From: an uncultured Terriglobus sp.
GTDB lineage: Bacteria > Acidobacteriota > Terriglobia > Terriglobales > Acidobacteriaceae
Direction of reading: 5' to 3'
Assembly (NCBI GenBank): GCA_937859825.1
Contig: CALMAP010000195.1
Span: 18,184-36,583, forward strand
Length of the DNA: 18,400 nucleotides
Shown: positions 14,210 through 18,400 of the stretch, piece after piece
How the letters are laid out: each line of letters starts with the position of its first letter
How positions within the stretch are numbered: the stretch's first letter is position 1
The notes under the pieces: generated by a model
Database searches by the model: none
Seen by the model: only the letters and a program-made list of their open reading frames with translations
Told to the model about the DNA's origin: nothing
Made by a program: the position numbers and the translations under genes

Positions 14210-15478
14210 ATGCCTGTGGTTAAATATGCGCTCTCTGTGTGCGCTTCATCGCTTCTCTTGCTTACGGGCTGCCGCCACATCAACAAGCACTTCGGGACGG
14301 AACCCTATCGCCCTCTCGAACTAACCTACTGCGGCAAAAACGCGGTCGAGGTCTGTAAAAGGATCTACATCTCCGATCTCACTCTGCCGCTTTACTTCCC
14401 AGACGGAAATACAAACATTCTGGATGAAAACGGCAACGTAAAAACCACGTTGGATGTACGCTTTCTGGTCAATCACGCTCGCCGGATCGCACAGGCGAAT
14501 GCAGAGCAGAAGAAGGTTGTGCGCGACGACATCATCAACGAGGTGAGCAATGACATTCGGGAGAGCAGCCGGGAGTATACCGGTGCTGTCTACCAGCACC
14601 GTGCCGGGTTCGATACTCTGTCGGATGCCACGCTGCTCGGCCTTACAGCCGCGATCGCCGTCGGCGGCGGAGCGGAAGTCAAGGCGGCGCTTGGCGCAGC
14701 CGCGACCGGTATTACCGGCTTGCGTACAAGCGTGCAAAAGAACTTCTTCGACGATCGTTCACGCGAGGCAATTTTCCTAGTCATCGCGGCAAACCAGGAG
14801 AAGGCAGAAAAAGCGCTGACGGACGGCAAAAAAGCTTCGTTCCTGGCCTACTCCCTTTCAGACGCGTGCAACGACCTGGACCGGCTCTACGAGAGCGGAA
14901 CCGTGCTGAAGGCCCTGAACACGATTGCCGGCCAGAATTCCACCACGGACAAGAATGGCCAAACCACGATTACGAATTCCGGGGTTGCAGGCGCGCCCGC
15001 ATTCTCGCCGGCACCGGGCAATCTCGCGGGAAGCACCAAAATAAGCATCGCGAGCAGCACGGCCGGAGCGACGATCTACTACACGGAAGACGGCACACCC
15101 CCCAGCAACATATCGAAAAGGTATACCGAGCCGCTTTCCGTTTCGAGCGCTGAAACGATCCGGGCCTTTGCCGTTGCAAGTGGTTTGACCGACAGCAGTA
15201 TTAATAGTGCCGCATATACAGTCGGCAAGCCCGCGGCGGGGGCACCGGTCTTCTCTCCTGTGCAGGGTGAATATTCCGGCAGGCAGGCCGTTACCTTGAC
15301 CGCGACCACGTCCGGCGCGGTCATCTATTACACGTTGGACGGAACAAGGCCGGATGAACATTCTGCCGCTTACTCTAAACCGATCGACGTGGCTGCGGAC
15401 GCAACGATCAAGGCTATTGTTATCTCACCCGACTACAGCACCAGCGCCGTAGCTGCCGCGACCTACACCATTAAATAA
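14210..15478 (+). CDS. lipoprotein with two chitobiase/beta-hexosaminidase C-terminal-type domains
   Basis: A 422-residue exported lipoprotein. The signal peptide ends with the lipobox LLTGC and Cys21 is the lipidation site. Residues about 22-250 form an unrecognised mostly helical domain with a Cys41/Cys50 pair, a charged helix (NHARRIAQANAEQKKVVRDD) and an Ala/Gly-rich stretch (about 139-171) that could lie in or near a membrane. Two tandem repeats follow (261-337 and 344-421). Each has the pattern P-x-F-S-P...G...I/V-x-I/Y-Y-T-x-D-G-T-x-P...Y...I-x-A, the CHB_HEX_C (FN3-like) domain. This domain occurs in surface and carbohydrate-active proteins as a structural or binding module; no catalytic domain is visible. 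Base composition is less GC-biased than its neighbours, which may mean later acquisition. It ends near the convergent hairpin at 15569-15588. Function unknown. Confidence 0.8.
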   Translation: MPVVKYALSVCASSLLLLTGCRHINKHFGTEPYRPLELTYCGKNAVEVCKRIYISDLTLPLYFPDGNTNILDENGNVKTTLDVRFLVNHARRIAQANAEQKKVVRDDIINEVSNDIRESSREYTGAVYQHRAGFDTLSDATLLGLTAAIAVGGGAEVKAALGAAATGITGLRTSVQKNFFDDRSREAIFLVIAANQEKAEKALTDGKKASFLAYSLSDACNDLDRLYESGTVLKALNTIAGQNSTTDKNGQTTITNSGVAGAPAFSPAPGNLAGSTKISIASSTAGATIYYTEDGTPPSNISKRYTEPLSVSSAETIRAFAVASGLTDSSINSAAYTVGKPAAGAPVFSPVQGEYSGRQAVTLTATTSGAVIYYTLDGTRPDEHSAAYSKPIDVAADATIKAIVISPDYSTSAVAAATYTIK

Positions 15479-15568
15479 GAGCCGCTCCATCCAGGAAAAT
15501 AAGACACCAAAGGCCATGCATTGCTGTGTGGCCGGCTGCGCCGGGCCCGCCCTCACAGGCCCAACTTC

Positions 15569-15588
15569 TCTCCGGAACCGTCCGGAGA
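15569..15588. terminator. hairpin between convergent genes
   Basis: TCTCCGGA-ACCG-TCCGGAGA, a perfect 8-bp stem between the lipoprotein gene's stop (15476-15478) and the stop of the convergent 69-aa gene (15601-15603). T-rich flanks are weak, so it is a plausible but not strong two-way terminator. Confidence 0.5.
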
Positions 15589-15600
15589 TGATCTCTATCG

Positions 15601-15810
15601 TTAAGCCGCCGCCGCCGGCACAAATCCATCGCAACCGCTGATAGGGGTGACCTTCAGGTGCAGACCTGCATGCTTCGGGTGACCACAATCATCGACGAAC
15701 ACCACATCTGCTTCCTTTTTAGAGAGGATGCTTACCAGAACATCGTTCTTGGCGTGACCTTCTCCAAAGTGACCGCAAAGACCGCATTGACCCTCGTGAA
15801 CTGCCTGCAT
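15601..15810 (-). CDS. 69-aa Cys/His-rich protein, possible zinc-binding
   Basis: A small cytoplasmic protein with regularly placed metal ligands: Cys9, Cys12 and His14 (QCGLCGHFGEGH), then Cys42, His44, His47 and His51 (DCGHPKHAGLHLKV), and Cys60 near the end (TPISGCDGF). The C-x2-C...C-x-H-P-x-H arrangement suggests a single zinc site, though no binding has been shown. From memory, similar proteins ('MQAVHEGQCGLC-HFGE...CGHP-H...HL-VTPISGCDGF') recur in Acidobacteria as unnamed hypotheticals. The start at 15810 is preferred to the longer frame (15846) because GGAGG lies eight bases upstream. The gene is convergent with the lipoprotein gene. Its upstream region (15894-15976) carries a cluster of inverted and direct repeats that could be operators for it. 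Confidence 0.75.
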   Translation of the reverse strand: MQAVHEGQCGLCGHFGEGHAKNDVLVSILSKKEADVVFVDDCGHPKHAGLHLKVTPISGCDGFVPAAAA

Positions 15811-15893
15811 GACTGTGTCCTCCGTTCCATCAAGTGAGAGCCGCAATCCCTGATCTCTGTTGCTCGCGACTTACTCTTTCTGCAGAGTATTTG

Positions 15894-15976
15894 TTACAAA
15901 ATCCTGTAAATTGCGACGGGATTGCTCCGCAATATCTAGGACTTACATACTCCGACATAAGTCGGACTTACGGAGT
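15894..15976. promoter_or_regulatory. cluster of operator-like inverted and direct repeats
   Basis: In an AT-richer patch upstream of the 69-aa gene: TTACA-N6-TGTAA (15894-15909), ATTGCG-N12-CGCAAT (15910-15933), TCCGAC-ATAA-GTCGGA (15951-15966) nested with ACTCCG...CGGAGT (15949-15976), and direct repeats GGACTTAC at 15939 and 15964 (25 bases apart). Such density is unlike the surrounding DNA and suggests a protein-binding region, but the regulator is unknown. Confidence 0.4.
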
Positions 15977-16109
15977 CTTAGTTAGAGGCAAGCTGATTTT
16001 GAAGGGAGCAGGGCAGCGCTTTGAATCAGAATGTCTTCGGAAATGCTTCGCTCCGGAGAGACCACAGGGAAGACCCTTCCTGAAGGAAACGCCTGCAGGA
16101 GACACAATC

Positions 16110-16224
16110 ATGCGCCTGAAGGTCCACGCTGCCTCTCAGCCAGGCCTCTGCTTTGGAAGAAGAGCGTGCTCGACAACCTGAAAAGCCATTGCCCTCTTGG
16201 CAAGCTGCCGAAGCTCTTCGTTAA
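16110..16224 (+). pseudogene. possible frameshifted small ORF
   Basis: An AGGAG eight bases before an ATG at 16110 opens a 23-codon frame (MRLKVHAASQPG, stop at 16179-16181). In another forward frame, the 34 codons from 16120 to 16221 read as a protein-like segment (LSQASALEEERARQPEKPLP, then SWQAAEALR) ending at TAA 16222-16224, but they have no start of their own. A single frameshift near 16130 would join them into a protein of about 38 residues. The TAA overlaps the convergent nucleotidase stop inside TTAA. This may be a decayed or misread small gene; it could also be chance. Confidence 0.3.
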
Positions 16225-16760
16225 GAAAAGAAGAAGGCCTCCACGGCAAGCCAGTCTGCTAAACGGGTCCAGCCGTGGGCCCCGGCGTCGACGTTCACGT
16301 TGTGCGGTGAACTGAACAGAAGACCCTTGCCCGTAAAGGCACGCAGCTGGCGCGGATTGTCGTCTACCAGGTAGTCCGCGTGCAGGATGGCCTTGGTGCC
16401 GCAGAAGACGAACTGCGACTGTGGCACAAACGGAAAGTGCTGTTGCAGCCAGCGGTACTTGGCGTTGAACGAGCGCGGCACCTCCATCGCGGCAGAGGCG
16501 ATGAAGAGTTCATGTTCCGCGCTTAACCGTTCCATCACACGCTGCGCCTCCGGCATTAGCGGCAGGTCGGCGAAGAAGTCGGGCTCGTCCAGATAGGCGG
16601 AGAGCCGGTCGATGCGGTCGGAGGGGACGACCTGCCATAGCCATTTGCCGTCAAGATCGGCGGCCCGCAGGTTCTCGTTGAAGTCGTGGTTGTACCGGTG
16701 GATGTGTGCGGCGACGGTGTCGGCCATCACCTCGTCCATGTCTACACAGATTCGCGCCAT
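16221..16760 (-). CDS. 5'(3')-deoxyribonucleotidase, NT5C type (HAD superfamily)
   Basis: A 179-residue cytoplasmic HAD phosphatase. Motif I is ICVDMDEVMADT (4-15), with Asp7 the nucleophile and Asp9 the acid/base. Motif II is FIASAAME (about 86-93). A basic residue for motif III is supplied in NAKYRWL (99-105). Motif IV is LVDDNPRQLRAF (131-142) with the Asp pair that holds Mg2+. The order and length match NT5C-family nucleotidases, which dephosphorylate deoxyribonucleoside monophosphates and help balance nucleotide pools. The open frame continues upstream to 17480 antisense to the transporter gene; the Met at 16760 gives the correct N-terminus. The Shine-Dalgarno is weak. It is divergent from the MFS gene, with 87 bases between starts. 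Confidence 0.85.
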   Translation of the reverse strand: MARICVDMDEVMADTVAAHIHRYNHDFNENLRAADLDGKWLWQVVPSDRIDRLSAYLDEPDFFADLPLMPEAQRVMERLSAEHELFIASAAMEVPRSFNAKYRWLQQHFPFVPQSQFVFCGTKAILHADYLVDDNPRQLRAFTGKGLLFSSPHNVNVDAGAHGWTRLADWLAVEAFFFS

Positions 16761-16847
16761 CGTTCCGCAGGGTAGCAGCTTGGTGCTGCGGCTTGCAGCG
16801 GCAAAGATTCTGAACCCACCGCGCCGGCCCGTCTGTCCAATGTCTGC

Positions 16848-18400
16848 ATGCCAGCAACAGCAATGGAAGAGAGCGGCCAGTCCGCGCAGGTAAAGGAGGC
16901 TGCCCACCTGCCGTGGAAGCCGAAGCATAACCCATGGCTGATCGCCCTTACGGTCACGCTGGCCACGTTCATGGAGGTTTTGGACACTTCCATTGCCAAC
17001 GTGGCGCTGCCGCATATCGCGGGCTCGCTCGGCGCGTCGCAGGACGAAGCCACCTGGGTGATCACCAGTTACCTGGTGGCAAACGCCATCATCCTGCCGG
17101 CATCTGCCTACCTGACGACTTTTATCGGCCGCAAGAAGTTTTACATGTCTTGCGTGGTGCTGTTCGGCATCTCTTCGGCCATGTGCGGCTTTGCGCCGTC
17201 GCTGCCAATCCTGATTGTCTTCCGGCTGCTGCAGGGCGCGGGGGGTGGTGGCCTGGGGCCAAGCGAACAGGCCATTCTGGCCGACACCTTTGAACCTGCC
17301 AAACGAGGGCAGGCCTTTGCCCTCTATGGTCTCGCCGTGGTCGCGGCACCAGCCATAGGACCAACGCTGGGCGGATGGATTACCGACAACTACGACTGGC
17401 GATGGATCTTCTTCATCAACGTGCCCATCGCCATCCTCTCGCTGGTGCTGACGACCCGCATGGTCGAAGACCCGCCCCACATTACTGCCGAGGTGGAGGA
17501 AAGCAAGCGGCGCGGCCTGAACCTGGATTACATTGGCTTCGGTCTCCTGGCGCTCGGCTTCGGGTCGCTTGAGTTCGTGCTCGACAAAGGTCAGGAAGAC
17601 GACTGGTTCGGTTCCAGCCTGATTACGTTCTTCACCACACTGTGCGTGGTGTCACTCGTCGGTTTGATTGTCTGGTCACTGCTGCAACTGAAAAAAGGGA
17701 ACCGGCCCATCCTGAACCTGACGCTGTTCAAGCAGAAGTCGTTCGCGGTGGCGTTCATGCTGCTGTTTACGCTTGGCTTTTCGCTCTACGCGTCCACCGT
17801 ACTCATTCCGCAATATGTGCAGACACTGCTGGGCTACACGGCAGAACTTGCCGGGCTGGTCATTTCACCGGGTGGGGTATGCATCATGCTGATGATGCCC
17901 GTGGTGGGCATCCTGATCACTCGCGTGGATTCGCGCGTGATGATCACCGGCGGCTTCCTGCTGCTCGCAGTGTCTCTGTTTGCGATGCACTCGCACCTGT
18001 CGCTGGAGTCCAGCTTCAAGCAGATTATGTGGCTGCGCGTGATGCAGGCAGCATCGCTCGCCTTCCTGTTCATCCCCATCAACACCATCGCCTACAACAA
18101 CATTCCGCGCTCGCAGAACAACGACGTCTCCGGCCTGTCGAACCTGGCCCGTAACGTGGGCGGATCGGTCGGCACATCGTTCGTCGCGACGATGCTGGCG
18201 CGGCGCGCGCAGTCGCACCAGAACGCGCTGGTCCAACACATGACTCCCGGGGACGCCTACTTCCAGCAGCGCATCAACTCCATCTCCGGCTTTCTGAAAG
18301 GCAGTTCCGGCCCGGGTTCCGGCAGCAGCGCCGACGCCACCGCCGCGGCACAGGGCAACCTGTACAACATGCTGCACGCACAGTCGCAGATGCTGGCCTA
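16848..18400 (+). CDS. DHA2-family MFS multidrug transporter (EmrB/QacA-like), partial
   Basis: An inner-membrane drug:H+ antiporter of the 14-helix type, cut off by the window edge after about 517 codons; roughly 30-50 residues are missing. Motif D1 is FMEVLDTSIANVALPHIAGS (41-60). TWVITSYLVANAIILP follows at about 69-84. The motif C-like APAIGPTLGGW and WRWIFFINVPIAIL (about 180-195) are family hallmarks. A hydrophilic linker rich in charges precedes helix 7. A Gly/Ser-rich loop (SSGPGSGSSADATAAA) near the end may be the last periplasmic or linker region. Family members usually work with an EmrA-type membrane-fusion protein, which is not visible here and may lie beyond the window. The start is either 16848 or the in-frame ATG at 16863; neither has a clear Shine-Dalgarno. 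Confidence 0.9.
   Translation, partial: MPATAMEESGQSAQVKEAAHLPWKPKHNPWLIALTVTLATFMEVLDTSIANVALPHIAGSLGASQDEATWVITSYLVANAIILPASAYLTTFIGRKKFYMSCVVLFGISSAMCGFAPSLPILIVFRLLQGAGGGGLGPSEQAILADTFEPAKRGQAFALYGLAVVAAPAIGPTLGGWITDNYDWRWIFFINVPIAILSLVLTTRMVEDPPHITAEVEESKRRGLNLDYIGFGLLALGFGSLEFVLDKGQEDDWFGSSLITFFTTLCVVSLVGLIVWSLLQLKKGNRPILNLTLFKQKSFAVAFMLLFTLGFSLYASTVLIPQYVQTLLGYTAELAGLVISPGGVCIMLMMPVVGILITRVDSRVMITGGFLLLAVSLFAMHSHLSLESSFKQIMWLRVMQAASLAFLFIPINTIAYNNIPRSQNNDVSGLSNLARNVGGSVGTSFVATMLARRAQSHQNALVQHMTPGDAYFQQRINSISGFLKGSSGPGSGSSADATAAAQGNLYNMLHAQSQMLA

Noticed and set aside
14210..15478. Lipoprotein considered as a glycoside hydrolase
   Set aside because: Only the accessory CHB_HEX_C-type repeats are recognisable; no catalytic Asp/Glu motif of hexosaminidases is present.
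16761..17480. 240-codon upstream extension of the nucleotidase frame
   Set aside because: It is antisense to the DHA2 transporter and precedes the correct NT5C N-terminus; no domain is visible, so the Met at 16760 is used.

Overview
The window reads as a chromosomal segment of a GC-rich Gram-negative soil bacterium, most likely an Acidobacteriaceae member (Terriglobus/Granulicella/Edaphobacter type). The reasons are a large TonB-dependent receptor with an N-terminal carboxypeptidase-regulatory-like domain, intergenic palindromes built on GGGGCTGAAGCCC, 'GTTTGTCATC...GGGATCTG' repeats, and small Cys/His proteins that I associate with that group. The taxon is inferred from memory of such genomes, not from a marker gene. 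I saw no rRNA, tRNA, CRISPR array, transposase or phage gene.

Layout. 1-1335 (-): AmpG-like MFS transporter. 1472-1648 (+): 58-aa Tyr/Gly-rich membrane peptide, ending at a strong hairpin shared with the convergent gene. 5022-1718 (-): greA, then a hairpin abutting the next ribosome binding site, then a tightly packed trio of an SRPBCC protein (TTG start), a GT87-like membrane glycosyltransferase and an MDR-type oxidoreductase. 5171-5842 (-): RlpA-like protein with a membrane anchor. 5843-6424: no convincing gene, one dispersed repeat. 6425-8274 (-): a DesK/DesR-like two-component system with a 4-nt overlap. 8275-8650: a divergent control region with two TGACA-N2-TGTCA inverted repeats and three hairpins. 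8651-11350 (+): TonB-dependent receptor. 11588-12715 (+): secreted protein of unknown function. 12931-13131 (+): 66-aa protein bracketed by hairpins. 13303-14124 (+): endonuclease III-like Fe-S protein lacking the usual catalytic lysine. 14210-15478 (+): lipoprotein with two chitobiase C-terminal-type repeats. 15601-15810 (-): 69-aa Cys/His-rich protein. 15811-16220: operator-like inverted and direct repeats and a possible broken small ORF. 16221-16760 (-): NT5C-type 5'(3')-deoxyribonucleotidase. 16848 to the end (+): DHA2-type MFS drug transporter, cut by the window edge.

How the genes may work together. The clearest functional unit is the divergent pair of the kinase/regulator operon and the TonB receptor. 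Near-identical short inverted repeats lie on either side of their shared intergenic region. The simplest model is that the NarL-type regulator controls its own operon and the receptor, and possibly the secreted protein downstream. This is inference from layout and motif only. The rest looks like ordinary housekeeping plus accessory genes. I do not see a clear multi-gene novel defence, biosynthetic or mobile system. The best leads are the regulatory palindromes, the hairpin upstream of the SRPBCC operon, the Lys-less Nth paralogue and several small unannotated proteins.
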